Below the pieces are notes generated by a model. That model was not told where the DNA came from and did not search any database. It worked only from the letters and a program-made list of their open reading frames with translations. Shown piece by piece: positions 50,768 to 61,155 of a DNA stretch of 64,000 bases. Numbering within the stretch: position 1 is the first letter of the stretch; the number at the start of each line of letters is the position of its first letter. Location of the stretch: NCBI GenBank assembly GCA_945902805.1, contig CAMDMZ010000005.1:62001-126000 (forward strand), given 5' to 3'. The stretch is from Propionivibrio dicarboxylicus (GTDB lineage Bacteria; Pseudomonadota; Gammaproteobacteria; Burkholderiales; Rhodocyclaceae). Position numbers and translations under genes: made by a program.

Positions 50768-52420
50768 TTAGCGAATCTCCAACAGGCTTTCGTCCCAGGC
50801 GGCGTGCTTTTCTAGACCCACCAGATTGGCTACGGTTGCCGCGATGTTCGATAGCCCGGCCGTCGGCGTCTGCTTCAGGCCCAGCTTGGAGCCGCTGACG
50901 TTATCGTAGAGGATCAGCGGCACGGGATTAAGCGTGTGCGCGGTCTTGGCCTTATAAGAGCCATCCTTGTTTTTCGCCGGTTCACCGCTCTTCTTGTCAA
51001 TCTCGTACATTTCGTCGGCGTTGCCGTGATCGGCCGTGATCAAGGCCACGCCGCCCATCGCGTCGATCACCGGCAGGATGCGCGCCAGTTGCAGATCGAC
51101 GGCCTCGATGGACATCGTCGCGGCGCGGAAATTGCCGGTATGGCCGACCATGTCGCCATTGGCGAAATTGCAGCGCAGCGTCTTGTAGGCGCCGCTCTTG
51201 AGTGCAGAGATCATCGCATCGGCAATTTCGGCGGCCTTCATCCACGGCCGCTGTTCGAAAGGCACGACGTCGCTCGGCACTTCCTGGTAGGTCTCGCCGG
51301 CGAACTTGCCGGAGCGGTTGCCGTTCCAGAAATAGGTGACATGGCCGAACTTCTGCGTTTCGGAGCAGGCGAACTGGGCAATGCTGGCTTTGCTGAACCA
51401 TTCGCCCATGGTGTCCTTGATCGCCGGCGGGGCGACGAGGAAGCGGGGCGGCAGTTTGAGGTCGCCGTCGTACTGCAGCATGCCGGCGTAGGTGACTTTC
51501 GGCATCCGCACGCGGTCGAACTTGTCGAACACGGTTTCCTCAAAGGCGCGGGTGATCTCGATCGCGCGGTCGCCACGGAAGTTGAAGAAGACGACTGAAT
51601 CGCCATCCTCGATGGTGCCGACCGGCTTGCCGTTCTCGGCGATGACGAAGGGTGGCAGATCCTGGTCGATGGTTCCCGGGTGCTGCTGGCGCAGGCCGTT
51701 GACCGCCTCCGTCGCGTTGGCGAACTGCGTACCTTCGCCCAGCACATGCACCTTCCAGCCACGTTCGACCATGGACCAGTTGGCGTCGTAGCGATCCATG
51801 GTGATGTTCTGCCGACCGCCGCCGGACGCGATGCGCGCATCGAAACCGGCATCGCTGATTTCGGAGAGAAAGGCCTCGAACGGCGCCACGTATTCGAGTG
51901 CACTGGTCTCCGGCACGTCGCGGCCATCGAGCAGGGCGTGGATGCACACACGCTTGACGCCTTCGGCCTTGGCCTGAACCACCATCGCCTTCAGGTGGTC
52001 GATGTGGCTGTGCACGTTGCCGTCCGAGAACAGGCCGATGAAATGGATCACGCCGCGCCCGGCGCGTTCACCCTCTTTTGCGCCGGCAACGATCTGCTGC
52101 CACGCTTCGCCGCGCCAGATGGCACCGTTGGCAATGGCGTCGGCGACCAGCGACGCGCCCTGGCTGTAAACCTGCCCGGCGCCAATCGCGTTGTGCCCGA
52201 CCTCGGAATTGCCCATGTCGTCGTCGGAGGGCATGCCGACCGCCGTGCCGTGGGCACGCAGACGAATATTCGGATAGGTGGCGAACAGGCGGTCGAGTGT
52301 CGGCTTGCGGGCAGCGGCAATGGCACTACCGACATCCGTCTTGGCCAAGCCGTAGCCGTCCATGACGATGATGACGATCGGGCCCGGTATTCCGGGAAAG
52401 GTGGGGAGTTTGGCTAACAT
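50768..52420 (-). CDS. gpmI: 2,3-bisphosphoglycerate-independent phosphoglycerate mutase
   Basis: Interconverts 3- and 2-phosphoglycerate using Mn2+. The 550-residue alkaline-phosphatase-superfamily enzyme has VIIVMDGYGLAKTD with the first metal aspartate, the phosphoserine in DMGNSEVGHNAIGAG (about residue 71), IHALLDGRDVPETS, FNFRGDRAIEITRA and ALITADHGNADEMYE. It is monocistronic and convergent with the sensor kinase, with 85 bp between that carry a short GGCGCGCCT tandem duplication and no gene. Confidence 0.96.
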   Translation of the reverse strand: MLAKLPTFPGIPGPIVIIVMDGYGLAKTDVGSAIAAARKPTLDRLFATYPNIRLRAHGTAVGMPSDDDMGNSEVGHNAIGAGQVYSQGASLVADAIANGAIWRGEAWQQIVAGAKEGERAGRGVIHFIGLFSDGNVHSHIDHLKAMVVQAKAEGVKRVCIHALLDGRDVPETSALEYVAPFEAFLSEISDAGFDARIASGGGRQNITMDRYDANWSMVERGWKVHVLGEGTQFANATEAVNGLRQQHPGTIDQDLPPFVIAENGKPVGTIEDGDSVVFFNFRGDRAIEITRAFEETVFDKFDRVRMPKVTYAGMLQYDGDLKLPPRFLVAPPAIKDTMGEWFSKASIAQFACSETQKFGHVTYFWNGNRSGKFAGETYQEVPSDVVPFEQRPWMKAAEIADAMISALKSGAYKTLRCNFANGDMVGHTGNFRAATMSIEAVDLQLARILPVIDAMGGVALITADHGNADEMYEIDKKSGEPAKNKDGSYKAKTAHTLNPVPLILYDNVSGSKLGLKQTPTAGLSNIAATVANLVGLEKHAAWDESLLEIR

Positions 52421-52557
52421 GTGGGCGATTCCAACTGGAATGAAGGTAGCGCGCCGAGTGGCGCGATGCCAAGTATCCGCGCCCGGATAAGCCTAGTCAA
52501 TCCTTAGCCTTCCATGATCTTCCACGATCGCGGCCACAACCACGGTCACGGCTAACA

Positions 52558-52583
52558 CGCCGTCCCGCCAGCACCGACTTTTT
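52558..52583 (+). repeat. dispersed repeat, copy 10
   Basis: Reads CGCCGTCCCGCC then AGCACCGACTTTTT. As in copy 4, the T-tract supplies the TAA stop codon of a minus-strand gene, here the ANTAR regulator. Confidence 0.85.
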
Positions 52584-53175
52584 AGCCCACTGCCGCAATC
52601 AGTTCCTCGGCCAGCGCCAGCAGCTTGATGCGCCGCGCCCGCGCGGTCTTGCGCAAATGATCAAATGCCGCCGTGCGCCCGAGACCTTGCGTCACCATCA
52701 CAATGCCGATCGCCACGTTGATCTCGCGATCGGCTTCGAGCGCAGTCTGCAACTGGCGTTGCACCTTGCGCAGACCCTGCAGATCGGCCGCCCGCGCCAG
52801 CGCCGCTTCAATGGCCGGCGCCAGTTGTGGCACATCCACCGGTTTCACCAGATAGGCCATGGCTCCTTCCTGCGAAGCTTGTTCGACGGTGTGCGCGTCC
52901 GCCATGGCCGTCAGCAGGATGAACGGAATGTGGTCGAGATTATGCAAACGCTCCGCCAGTTCCAGGCCGTTGCGTTCCGGCATCATCACATCGACAATCG
53001 CCAGGTCAGGACGAATGCCACCGGCCAACAGGTCTTCGGCTTCCGCCACCGATTCTGCCTTGACGACCACATAGCCGGCGCTTTCGAGCCCTCGACAGAG
53101 GGTTGCCAGCACCAGCCGGTTGTCATCGACCAGCAACAGTTTGCGTGGCGATGAGACAGAATTGCTTGGGCTCAT
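52582..53175 (-). CDS. receiver-ANTAR antiterminator response regulator
   Basis: A 197-residue regulator. Receiver with LLVDDNRLVLA and the phosphoacceptor aspartate in AIVDVMMPERNGLELA; a coiled coil (RKVQRQLQTALEADREINVA); and a C-terminal ANTAR helix bundle (AIGIVMVTQGLGRTAAFDHL). ANTAR proteins bind two-hairpin RNA elements and prevent transcription termination. It overlaps by 4 bp a HisKA_2 kinase, the partner type found with EutV and related ANTAR regulators. Its target RNAs are not in view. The stop codon falls in repeat copy 10. Confidence 0.92.
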   Translation of the reverse strand: MSPSNSVSSPRKLLLVDDNRLVLATLCRGLESAGYVVVKAESVAEAEDLLAGGIRPDLAIVDVMMPERNGLELAERLHNLDHIPFILLTAMADAHTVEQASQEGAMAYLVKPVDVPQLAPAIEAALARAADLQGLRKVQRQLQTALEADREINVAIGIVMVTQGLGRTAAFDHLRKTARARRIKLLALAEELIAAVG

Positions 53176-54968
53176 GGCACGGCTCCTTCCACGGGTGAAT
53201 TTCGGGCGGCGGCGAACAAAGGTTTTGCGAGCGTCAACACCGCTTCGACCGTGTCGTGCTTAAGGCTGAATTCGAGGCTGGCATCCCGCTTTGGCAATAG
53301 GGCTTCGACCAGGCCCAGGCCGGTACCGAGCCCGTGTCCGTTCTCAAAATCGAAGCCATCCGGCAGTCGTCCGGCATTGCGAATGCGCACCCAGGCTTGC
53401 GCATCGTCGTCGGCATACTCGATGGCTACGCTGCGTGGCCCGGGTGGATCACCGTGCTTGCAGGCATTGGCCAGCAATTCGTTCAACACCAGCGCCAGCG
53501 GCACCGCCTCGTTCTCGTCGATGATGCAGCGTTGACAGAGGTGATCGCCATCAATGGAAATATCCTTGTTCCAGGCCGCAGCGGCCGCCAGGGCGACGTC
53601 GTTCACCAGATCGCCCAGGGAGACCTGAGCGCCCGCCGTCCGGCCGTAAATGCCATGGACCAGAGAAATACTGCCGATCTGGCTGATCACATCGTCGAGG
53701 GCTGACGCCACTGCGGGTTGGCGTTGGACCAGCCCGCGCAGGATGCCGGTCACGCCTTGTAGATTGTTCTTGATGCGGTGATGGACCTCGCGCACCAGGG
53801 TGTTGCGATGCTCGGTCTCTTGTTGCAAACGCAGCGCCTCGCGTTGCTTCAGTGCCGATAAATCATGAAAGATGCCTTGCGCAATTTTTTGACCGCCCAC
53901 GTCGATCAGTGTCGCGTTGATCTCGACCGGCACCTGCTTGCCGTGCCGCGTCAGAACGTGGATATCACGCACGGTAATCGTCTCGGTGTGCTGTAACTCG
54001 GCGAAGGATGCAGACACTCGTGCCATTTCGTCCGCCGGGTGGAGCCTGCTCACGTTGGTACCGACAATTTCGTCGCGGGTATAGCCCAACAGGCTTTCTG
54101 CCGCGTCGTTCAATTCGAGCAGCGTACCTTTCATGTCGGCGAGGACAACGGCGCCGGCCGAATGTTTCAGCAGCGACCGGTATTTGAACTCCGAGGCCAG
54201 CAGAGTCTGCACCATCTCCTCGCGCCAGCCGATATCGCGATCGATACCGCGATAGCCAAGGAAATTGCCGTCGGCATCAAGGATGGCCGTGCCACTCGTT
54301 TCCAGCACCACCGCATGCCCGTCGCGATGAATATTGATGTTGCGCAGGCCGATGATGGGCTGGCAGTTGGCCACCAACGGACCGAGCTCGGCGGCGATCC
54401 GCGCCGCCTCGTCCGGCGCCATGAAATCCAGAGGTGACTTGCCGATCACGTCCTCCGGCGCGTAGCCCAGCAACGGCCGCACCTGCGGACTGGAGTAGGT
54501 ATAGCGCAATGACGCATCCACTTCCCAGACCCAGTCGTTGGTGGACTCGATCAGGTTGCGAAACCGGCGTTCGCTCTCGGCCAGTGCCATCTGGGTCTGC
54601 CGCCGTGCCGTGATGTCTTCAGCGAGGCCGACGGTGATCCAATGGCGTTCGTCGATCTGCTGGGTTGGGACAACGTTCAGCGAAACCCAGACGATGTCGC
54701 CGTTCTTTTTGATATAGCGCTTTTCGATCGCGAAATGGCCGGTGTTGCCGGTGGCAAGCTCTTCGATATTACGGGCATTCAGAGCGATATCGTCGGGGTG
54801 GGTGATGTCCATGAAGCTCATGCCGAGCAACTCGGCTTCGCTGTAGCCAACCATGCGGCACAAGGCCGGATTGACTTTCAGGTAGCGCATGTCGGGCCCG
54901 GCCATGCCGATGCCGAACGGCGAAAACATGAATATGGAATCGAAGTACTTGTCGCTGTTTGAACTCAT
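53172..54968 (-). CDS. PAS-domain HisKA_2 sensor histidine kinase
   Basis: About 598 residues, apparently cytoplasmic. Successive PAS domains are seen at about 9-125 (FSPFGIGMAGPDMRYLKVNP), 135-255 and 262-375, the second with a PAC end (ILDADGNFLGYRGIDRDIG). A HisKA_2 domain follows (REVHHRIKNNLQGVTGILRG) and then an ATPase domain (VPLALVLNELLANACKHG, NGHGLGTGLGLVEALL). It should phosphorylate the overlapping ANTAR regulator. I prefer the start MSSNSDKYFDS at 54968; longer forms read back through repeat copy 11 and lack a Shine-Dalgarno. The signal is unknown; PAS domains may hold haem or flavin. Confidence 0.88.
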   Translation of the reverse strand: MSSNSDKYFDSIFMFSPFGIGMAGPDMRYLKVNPALCRMVGYSEAELLGMSFMDITHPDDIALNARNIEELATGNTGHFAIEKRYIKKNGDIVWVSLNVVPTQQIDERHWITVGLAEDITARRQTQMALAESERRFRNLIESTNDWVWEVDASLRYTYSSPQVRPLLGYAPEDVIGKSPLDFMAPDEAARIAAELGPLVANCQPIIGLRNINIHRDGHAVVLETSGTAILDADGNFLGYRGIDRDIGWREEMVQTLLASEFKYRSLLKHSAGAVVLADMKGTLLELNDAAESLLGYTRDEIVGTNVSRLHPADEMARVSASFAELQHTETITVRDIHVLTRHGKQVPVEINATLIDVGGQKIAQGIFHDLSALKQREALRLQQETEHRNTLVREVHHRIKNNLQGVTGILRGLVQRQPAVASALDDVISQIGSISLVHGIYGRTAGAQVSLGDLVNDVALAAAAAWNKDISIDGDHLCQRCIIDENEAVPLALVLNELLANACKHGDPPGPRSVAIEYADDDAQAWVRIRNAGRLPDGFDFENGHGLGTGLGLVEALLPKRDASLEFSLKHDTVEAVLTLAKPLFAAARNSPVEGAVP

Positions 54969-55056
54969 GCTGAGTGGACCGTCATGCTGGCTCCTGTGCC
55001 CCCAGCATCGAGCCAGGTTGTCCGGCAAAATACTACGCGAGATCACGTGCATTGTG

Positions 55057-55082
55057 CGCCGTAGCGCCAGCACCGACTTTTT
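55057..55082 (+). repeat. dispersed repeat, copy 11
   Basis: Reads CGCCGTAGCGCC then AGCACCGACTTTTT, followed by one more T. Non-coding if the PAS kinase starts at 54968. Confidence 0.82.
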
Positions 55083-55156
55083 TGCCCGCAATGGACTGAG
55101 GCATCGCCATAAGCAAATGGCGCAACCTGATAAGTTGACTGAATTAGTATTGCTTT

Positions 55157-55176
55157 AGACATATAGGTTATAGTCT
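55157..55176. promoter_or_regulatory. imperfect AT-rich inverted repeat upstream of the STAS gene
   Basis: AGACATATA and TATAGTCT form opposed arms (one bulged base) around GGT. It could be an operator for either divergent gene. It is short, and chance is not excluded. Confidence 0.3.
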
Positions 55177-55309
55177 GTCAAGAAGCACACCGTAGCAACG
55201 CCTTCCAAGGCCCCGAACCTGCCTTGATTTGTTTAGCCGCAACCTGCCTGGACCACGATGGAACACCGTCCGGACAGCTTCGCGGTATTTCGATCAAGGA
55301 GCATGCCGC

Positions 55310-55783
55310 ATGTCAGGGTCTCTCAAATCGCACCACCGCACATCCAGCCCCCGTGGCCCCATGAATGCCAGTCGGGTCAGCATGGGCACTGGTGGGCAGG
55401 TCACCGCATATGTCACGGGTGCATTTGATTTCGATGCCGCGCGCACTCTTCTGCTCGAATGCAAGAGCCACTCGCAGCAAACGATTGCCGGTATCACGGT
55501 GCATCTCGATGGCGTGACCCATATCGATTCCTGCGGCATTGGTGCCCTCAGTCTGCTGCAAGACCTGGTGGGCATCGAACGCTTTTCGCTGGATCTGGCC
55601 AATTGCGCGCCGGTGGTCCGGCAACTGTTCGAAAGCGCGATTCTCGACCAGTTCGTTAGCCCGCGAACCTTGCGCCACTGCGCGACGTGCTTCGACGTCG
55701 CCAAGATTGACTGCAAGGAGGCTCCTTTTCCGGTCCCGCTCGTGAGGAACTTGCTTCGCTCGGCCGGAAGCGGCGCTCGCTGA
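55310..55783 (+). CDS. STAS-domain protein (anti-sigma-antagonist-like)
   Basis: About 157 residues. The STAS fold is seen as GQVTAYVTGAFDFDAARTLL, then VHLDGVTHIDSCGIGALSLL and VRQLFESAILDQFV. In SpoIIAA-type proteins the kinase-phosphorylated residue is the second Ser of D-S-S-G; here the motif is D-S-C-G with Cys75 in that place, so classical phospho-control is doubtful. An AAGGAG box 8 bases before the ATG at 55310 supports this start. The PAS-GGDEF-EAL gene starts 30 bp downstream and may be its partner, but no anti-sigma kinase is adjacent. Confidence 0.85.
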   Translation: MSGSLKSHHRTSSPRGPMNASRVSMGTGGQVTAYVTGAFDFDAARTLLLECKSHSQQTIAGITVHLDGVTHIDSCGIGALSLLQDLVGIERFSLDLANCAPVVRQLFESAILDQFVSPRTLRHCATCFDVAKIDCKEAPFPVPLVRNLLRSAGSGAR

Positions 55784-55813
55784 CCAACCTCACCCGACAT
55801 CCAATACATCTCC

Positions 55814-58800
55814 ATGGACAAGATGGATACGACAAAATCGGCGCACCGCAAACGGCGTGTGATTGCCGAATGGCTGATTCTCCTAGCGGTTCTGACCACA
55901 TTCGGCGGCTACATTGCGTTTGATCAGTACCAGGAGCATCTCCAGATCAAATCCAGTAGCCCGCTGGCTTTTTTCATCAGCGTGGCCGCGCTGGTCTCGC
56001 TGACTGTTCTGGGCCTGTACTTCTACCAGCAGCGGCAGCGGGCTTTCCAGCGCATCGCGGACGCCCAGAATCAGGCGCTGCAAGATAGTGCCGAACGGCT
56101 GAACGAAGCGCAGCGGATTTCTCGTGTCGGTAGTTGGACGCTGGATCTGGTGAGCGGTGAGTTGCTGTGGTCGGACCAAGTCTTCCGTCTGTTCGAGATC
56201 GATCCCGCCCAATTCGCCGCTACGTATGACGCTTTCCTCAAGGCGATCCATCCGGATGATCGTGAGGCCGTAAATGGCGCCTACGCCAGGTCTCTCGTGT
56301 CGCGTGCGCCCTACGAAATCACTCATCGCTTGCGCATGAGCGATGGACGCATCAAGTGGGTACGCGAAACCTGCCTGTCGGACTTTGATGCGACGGGCAA
56401 GGCGCTGCGTTCCAAGGGTACGGTGCAAGACATCACGGAATTGATCGAGGTGGAACAGGCCTTGACGGCAAGTGAAGCGCGCCTGCATTCCTTTTTTGCT
56501 GCCACCCCGGATGCCCTGTTGATCAGCGATGTGCACGGCTTGATCACCATGGCCAACAAGCAGACCGAGCACTTGCTGGGATATACGCCCGGCGAATTGC
56601 TTGGTAAATCCATAGAAACCTTGGTGCCTACTCGCTATCGCGAAACGCATCCGGTGCAACGCCACAGCTTTGCCGCATCCCCCGAGACACGGCGCATGGG
56701 TCTTGGCATCGGGGTCAAGGCACGGCGCAAGGATGGCAGTGAGGTGGATGTCGAAGTCAGCCTGAGCCGGATCGATACGGAGCAAGGCTTGTTCTTTGCC
56801 AGTTCCTTGCGCGACATCACCGAGCGCAAGATCATCGAAGAAAAGCTGCTGCGGCAAAACAGCATGCTCTCCGCCATCATCGAAAACTTTCCCGGCGGTA
56901 TCACCCTGACCGATGCCGATCTGCATTGCCGCGTGCTGAATGAAAAGTTCAAGCGCATGCTGAATCTGCCTGATGAACTGGCTCAGAAGACCGACCTGGA
57001 GTTCGCCGACATCATCCGGTTCAATGCTCAGCGTGGCGACTACGGACCCGGCGATCCGGAGGAACAGGTCGCCGTGCGAGTGGCGCTGGCCCGTGAGTTT
57101 CAGCCGCACCAGTTCGAACGCATGTTGCCCAACGGCAACGTGCTGGAAATCCAGGGCGTTCCGCTGCCCGAGGGTGGTTTTGTTACCACCTACATTGATA
57201 TCACGGAACGCAAGCACACCGAGGAGGCGCTGAGCCTGATGGCCAAGGTGTTCACTCACAGCGGCGAAGCCATCCTGATTACCGATGCCAGGGCGTGCAT
57301 CGTCAAGACCAACAAGGCCTTCACCCAGTTGACCGGCTACACAGCCGAAGAAGTCCTCGGCAAAAACCCGAAAATGTTCTCCGCCAATCTGACGCCCGAC
57401 GCGGTCTTCCAGGAGATGTGGGCAGCACTCAGCAGCGAGGGAAGTTGGGCCGGCGAGCTTTGGGATCGCCGCAAGAATGGCGAACCCTTTCCGAAATGGC
57501 TGTCGATCGCGGCAGTGCGCAACAAGAGCGGCGAGACCACGCATTACGTTGGCAGTTTTTCTGACATGTCAGAACGCAAGGCGGCCGAGACGCGCATCAA
57601 TTTCCTCGCCCACCACGATGCCTTGACCCAGTTGCCGAACCGGTTGAACCTGCATGAGCGACTGGCGCAAGTGATTAGCCTGGCCAAGCGCAATAACGCG
57701 AAGTCGGCACTGATGATGATCGATCTCGATCGCTTCAAGGTGATCAATGACAACCTGGGGCATCATGTCGGCGACCAACTTCTGATTGAAGTGGCGCGGC
57801 GCCTGACGCAATCGGTGCGCGAATCGGACATTGTTGCGCGCCTCGGCGGCGACGAGTTTGTGGTCGTGTTGTCCGCCATCGACTCGGTCACCGATGTCAC
57901 CGACGTCGCCAACAAAATCGTGCAGGCGGTTTCGGCACCCTATCTGATCGCCAATAACGACTTGCGCACCAGTCCGAGTATCGGCATCTGCCTTTATCCC
58001 GACGACGCCACGGAAATCGGTGAATTGGTCAAGTATGCCGACGTCGCCATGTACGCCGCCAAGTCAGTCGGCGGACGCAATCACCAGTTTTTCACCACCA
58101 AGATGAATCTGGTGGCGACCAGCCGCATGGTGATCGAAGCCGATTTGCGCACCGCGCTGGATAAGCAGCAGTTCCTTCTTCATTACCAGCCGCAACTCGA
58201 TCTGCGCAGCGGGCGCCTGGTCGGAGTTGAGGCGCTGATTCGCTGGCAACATCCGACCCGGGGCATGATTTCGCCGGCGGAATTCATTCCGATCGCTGAA
58301 GAAACCGGCTTGATCGCAGCCATCGGTGAATGGGTATTGCACGAGGCGTGTCGTCAGTTGAAAGCCTGGCAGGAAGACGGCATCGGTGACATTCGGATGT
58401 CGGTGAATCTCAGCGCCAGTCAGTTCATGGATAAGGATCTGCCGGTGCTGATCCAATCCACCCTGGCTACCGCCGGTCTGTCACCCGATTCGCTGGATCT
58501 TGAGGTGACCGAATCCATGGCCATGGATTCACCGAATGACACCATCGCCATGCTCAAAACCCTTGCTGGTGGAGGCATCAATCTCTCGATGGATGATTTC
58601 GGCACCGGCTATTCTTCGCTGGCCTACCTGAAGTTGTTTCCCCTGCATGTATTGAAGATCGATCGCTCCTTCGTCAAGGATATCGAGAGTGACCCGAACG
58701 ATGCCGATATTTGCGATGTAATCGTCCTCCTGGCACACAAACTGGGTCTGGAAGTCATCGCCGAAGGCGTCGAAACCGAAGCGCAGCTCAAATTCCTGAT

Positions 58801-58966
58801 CAGCATCGGTTGCGAAAAGATCCAGGGCTACCTGCTGAGCAAACCCTTGCCGGCAGAACACGCGGGTGCCTTTATCAAGAATCACCAACCGGCACCGAAG
58901 GTCGGTCGCGTGGTGATCTGGAAGTCCGAAGCAGATCGCCGGGAAGAAACCGCCGAAATGGTCTGA
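55814..58966 (+). CDS. PAS-GGDEF-EAL membrane protein (c-di-GMP turnover)
   Basis: A 1050-residue protein with two N-terminal membrane helices (about 17-38 and 52-76) and almost no periplasmic part. Several PAS domains follow (starting near 100, 215, 345 and 470; for example [19 protein letters not shown] and [20 protein letters not shown]). Then come an intact GGDEF ([13 protein letters not shown], about 677) and an intact EAL domain ([14 protein letters not shown], about 805; [14 protein letters not shown]). It can in principle make and degrade c-di-GMP, with balance set by PAS input. It follows the STAS gene by 30 bp. Confidence 0.94.
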   Translation: MDKMDTTKSAHRKRRVIAEWLILLAVLTTFGGYIAFDQYQEHLQIKSSSPLAFFISVAALVSLTVLGLYFYQQRQRAFQRIADAQNQALQDSAERLNEAQRISRVGSWTLDLVSGELLWSDQVFRLFEIDPAQFAATYDAFLKAIHPDDREAVNGAYARSLVSRAPYEITHRLRMSDGRIKWVRETCLSDFDATGKALRSKGTVQDITELIEVEQALTASEARLHSFFAATPDALLISDVHGLITMANKQTEHLLGYTPGELLGKSIETLVPTRYRETHPVQRHSFAASPETRRMGLGIGVKARRKDGSEVDVEVSLSRIDTEQGLFFASSLRDITERKIIEEKLLRQNSMLSAIIENFPGGITLTDADLHCRVLNEKFKRMLNLPDELAQKTDLEFADIIRFNAQRGDYGPGDPEEQVAVRVALAREFQPHQFERMLPNGNVLEIQGVPLPEGGFVTTYIDITERKHTEEALSLMAKVFTHSGEAILITDARACIVKTNKAFTQLTGYTAEEVLGKNPKMFSANLTPDAVFQEMWAALSSEGSWAGELWDRRKNGEPFPKWLSIAAVRNKSGETTHYVGSFSDMSERKAAETRINFLAHHDALTQLPNRLNLHERLAQVISLAKRNNAKSALMMIDLDRFKVINDNLGHHVGDQLLIEVARRLTQSVRESDIVARLGGDEFVVVLSAIDSVTDVTDVANKIVQAVSAPYLIANNDLRTSPSIGICLYPDDATEIGELVKYADVAMYAAKSVGGRNHQFFTTKMNLVATSRMVIEADLRTALDKQQFLLHYQPQLDLRSGRLVGVEALIRWQHPTRGMISPAEFIPIAEETGLIAAIGEWVLHEACRQLKAWQEDGIGDIRMSVNLSASQFMDKDLPVLIQSTLATAGLSPDSLDLEVTESMAMDSPNDTIAMLKTLAGGGINLSMDDFGTGYSSLAYLKLFPLHVLKIDRSFVKDIESDPNDADICDVIVLLAHKLGLEVIAEGVETEAQLKFLISIGCEKIQGYLLSKPLPAEHAGAFIKNHQPAPKVGRVVIWKSEADRREETAEMV

Positions 58967-59001
58967 CCTGACCGGGTCACACTGACGAAGGCGTCGGCCA
59001 G

Positions 59002-59027
59002 CGCCGTCTCGCCAGCACCGACTTTTT
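59002..59027 (+). repeat. dispersed repeat, copy 12 (consensus)
   Basis: Exact consensus copy, CGCCGTCTCGCC then AGCACCGACTTTTT, in the 185-bp gap between the GGDEF-EAL gene and the second TonB receptor, about 125 bp before the receptor start. Confidence 0.85.
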
Positions 59028-59151
59028 GCCTCCGGTTATTAGTCAAAATGTGCGGATCGGTGAGGATTGGCGAGGATTGGCATGGGGGCAAAAAGCGTGT
59101 TAGGGTGCGCCGCATGTCACCAATCAGTGCAGCCTCCCTGTCGAGAAAACC

Positions 59152-61155
59152 ATGACTCAGCGCACCACCCTTAGCCTTGCCCTCTCCGCTTTTGCCACGC
59201 TAGCCACGATCACCTCGTCGCCGGCCCGAGCGGCCACCGATTCGCTCGATCTCAGTCTGGAAGAGCTGATGAACGTAGTCGTCACTTCGGTCTCGAAAAA
59301 GTCGCAAACCCTGGCCCAGACTGCGGCGGCGGCTTATGTGATTCAGGCCGAGGATATTCGTCGCAGCGGCGCCACGACCATACCCGAAGCCTTGCGCCTC
59401 GCTCCCGGTGTGCAGGTGTCGGCCATCGGCAACAACAAATGGGCCGTCTCGATTCGCGGCCATGCGGAACGTTTCAGCAACAAATTGCTGGTGCTGGTCG
59501 ACGGCCGTAGCGTCTATACACCGCTGTTCTCCGGTGTGTTCTGGGAAGGCTTGGAAGTCCCGCTGGAAAACATCGAACGCATCGAAGTGATCCGAGGCGC
59601 AGGCGCGTCAATTTGGGGCGCTAATGCCGTCAATGGCGTGATCAACATCATCACGCGCTCGGCGTTTGAGACGCAGGGTGGCAAAGTGGCACTGTCGACA
59701 GGTACGGAACGGCGCGCCTATGGCTTCGCCCGCTACGGCTGGAATCCCGATCCGGATACAGCCGTGCAGCTGCACGCCAAGGCGCATGACTACGACACAT
59801 CCAAACGTCTGGATGGCGGCAAGGCGGTCGACGACTGGCAAAACCAGAGTGCCGGCTTCAAGTTGGAGCGCTTGTTGGAAAAAGGTACGCTGCAAGTTCA
59901 AGGGGGCGTGTTTAGTTCGCACGCTGGCGACGAGGTCACCATGCTCGGTGTGAATCCGATGCCCTTCATGACCCCAACGCTGTCGGAGCAGAAGATTCAT
60001 GGCGGCCATCTTATGGCGCGCTGGGAATTCGATCAGTCCAAGACGGGTGGCAAGAGTCTGCAAGTTTTCGTCGATCAGTCCGACTATCAGCACGTGATCC
60101 TGAACGAAAAGCGCCTCAATCTGGATCTGGAATACCAGCAACGCTGGGCGGCCGGTAGTCATCATGATCTGATCTGGGGCCTGGGTTATCGCCGCAGTTC
60201 AGACCGCATCGGCAATTCGTCGATGCTCGTGATCGACGAATCGAAACGGACTTCGCAAATCTTCAGCGCGTACCTGCAGGACGAAATCACCCTGCAACCC
60301 GAGCGCTGGCGCTTGAGCCTGGGCGCACGTCTCGAACATAACCAACACACCGGTCTCGAGTTTCAACCCAACGCCCGCCTGTTGTGGACGCCCACCGAGA
60401 AAACCAGCGGCTGGATGTCGGTGGCGCGTGCCGTTCGCACACCGTCGCGCATCGAGCAGGGCGCAACAGTCTATGTTCAGGCCGATCCGGCCGGGATGCC
60501 CGCCTATAACGTCCCGCCCAGCATCGTGGCAACCCGGGTCGCCGGCATGCAAGAAGAAAAGCTGGACGCGTTCGATATTGGCTGGCGTCACCAGTTCAAC
60601 CCTACTACCAGTCTTGACCTCGCGGCTTTCCACTACAAATATAAAGAACTGCGCGGATCTGCGCTGACCACGCCCAGCTTCATGCCGCCCGGCTACCTGC
60701 TGATTGTGGCGCCTGTCAATAACGCCCAAAGCGCAACGACCAATGGCATTGAAGCGACCCTGGACTGGCGGCCACGAAGCGACTGGCGCCTACAGGCCAG
60801 TCTCAGTCGGCTAAACGTTAGGGTGCCTAACCTGCCCTTGCCCGAACTGGCAAGTGACGTCGACAAAGTGTCGCCGACGAATCAAATCGGTCTGCGTTCT
60901 TCGCTGGATCTGTCCAGTACCCTGAAGTGGGATGCCTGGTTGCGGCATGTTGGCCGCATCGAGTACTACGGCGTTCCAGCATTTACTACGCTGGACATGC
61001 GCCTGGCCTGGCAAGCCACGAAGAATCTCGAGGTCGCACTGGTCGGGCAGAATTTGCTCGACAAGGCTCATCCGGAATATGGCAGCCAGTTCATCACCTC
61101 TCCGCTCGCCGCGATCGAACGCAGTGTCTATGTGAAGCTGGACTGGAAGTTCTAA
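59152..61155 (+). CDS. TonB-dependent outer-membrane receptor (operon B)
   Basis: A 667-residue receptor with signal peptide (ALSAFATLATITSSPARA), then LSLEELMNVVVTSVSKKSQ, a TonB-box-adjacent segment typical of receptors found with YfiR. The plug has VIQAEDIRRSGATTIPEALR, LVDGRSVYTPLFSGVFWEG and IERIEVIRGAGASIWGANAV, and the barrel ends VYVKLDWKF. The GTG of the YfiR gene follows its TAA directly, so expression is coupled. It probably delivers or senses a ligand for the downstream YfiR-kinase pair (inference). Confidence 0.93.
   Translation: MTQRTTLSLALSAFATLATITSSPARAATDSLDLSLEELMNVVVTSVSKKSQTLAQTAAAAYVIQAEDIRRSGATTIPEALRLAPGVQVSAIGNNKWAVSIRGHAERFSNKLLVLVDGRSVYTPLFSGVFWEGLEVPLENIERIEVIRGAGASIWGANAVNGVINIITRSAFETQGGKVALSTGTERRAYGFARYGWNPDPDTAVQLHAKAHDYDTSKRLDGGKAVDDWQNQSAGFKLERLLEKGTLQVQGGVFSSHAGDEVTMLGVNPMPFMTPTLSEQKIHGGHLMARWEFDQSKTGGKSLQVFVDQSDYQHVILNEKRLNLDLEYQQRWAAGSHHDLIWGLGYRRSSDRIGNSSMLVIDESKRTSQIFSAYLQDEITLQPERWRLSLGARLEHNQHTGLEFQPNARLLWTPTEKTSGWMSVARAVRTPSRIEQGATVYVQADPAGMPAYNVPPSIVATRVAGMQEEKLDAFDIGWRHQFNPTTSLDLAAFHYKYKELRGSALTTPSFMPPGYLLIVAPVNNAQSATTNGIEATLDWRPRSDWRLQASLSRLNVRVPNLPLPELASDVDKVSPTNQIGLRSSLDLSSTLKWDAWLRHVGRIEYYGVPAFTTLDMRLAWQATKNLEVALVGQNLLDKAHPEYGSQFITSPLAAIERSVYVKLDWKF

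Larger units (their letters stand above)
54969..55309. other. divergent intergenic region between the PAS kinase and the STAS gene
   Basis: A 341-bp region with no gene I can support. It holds repeat copy 11 (55057-55082), then an AT-rich patch at 55131-55185 that is the best promoter candidate. TTGACT occurs at 55135-55140, but the best -10-like hexamer, TATAGG at 55162, is 21 bp away, which is too far for a standard promoter. Confidence 0.4.

Noticed and set aside
54969-55091. A longer N-terminus of the PAS kinase starting near 55091
   Set aside because: It is translated from repeat copy 11, lacks a Shine-Dalgarno, and precedes the natural PAS start.
59002-59027. The repeat as a rho-independent terminator because of its T-tract
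   Set aside because: No stem can form in the bases before the T-tract, and half of the copies lie within genes.
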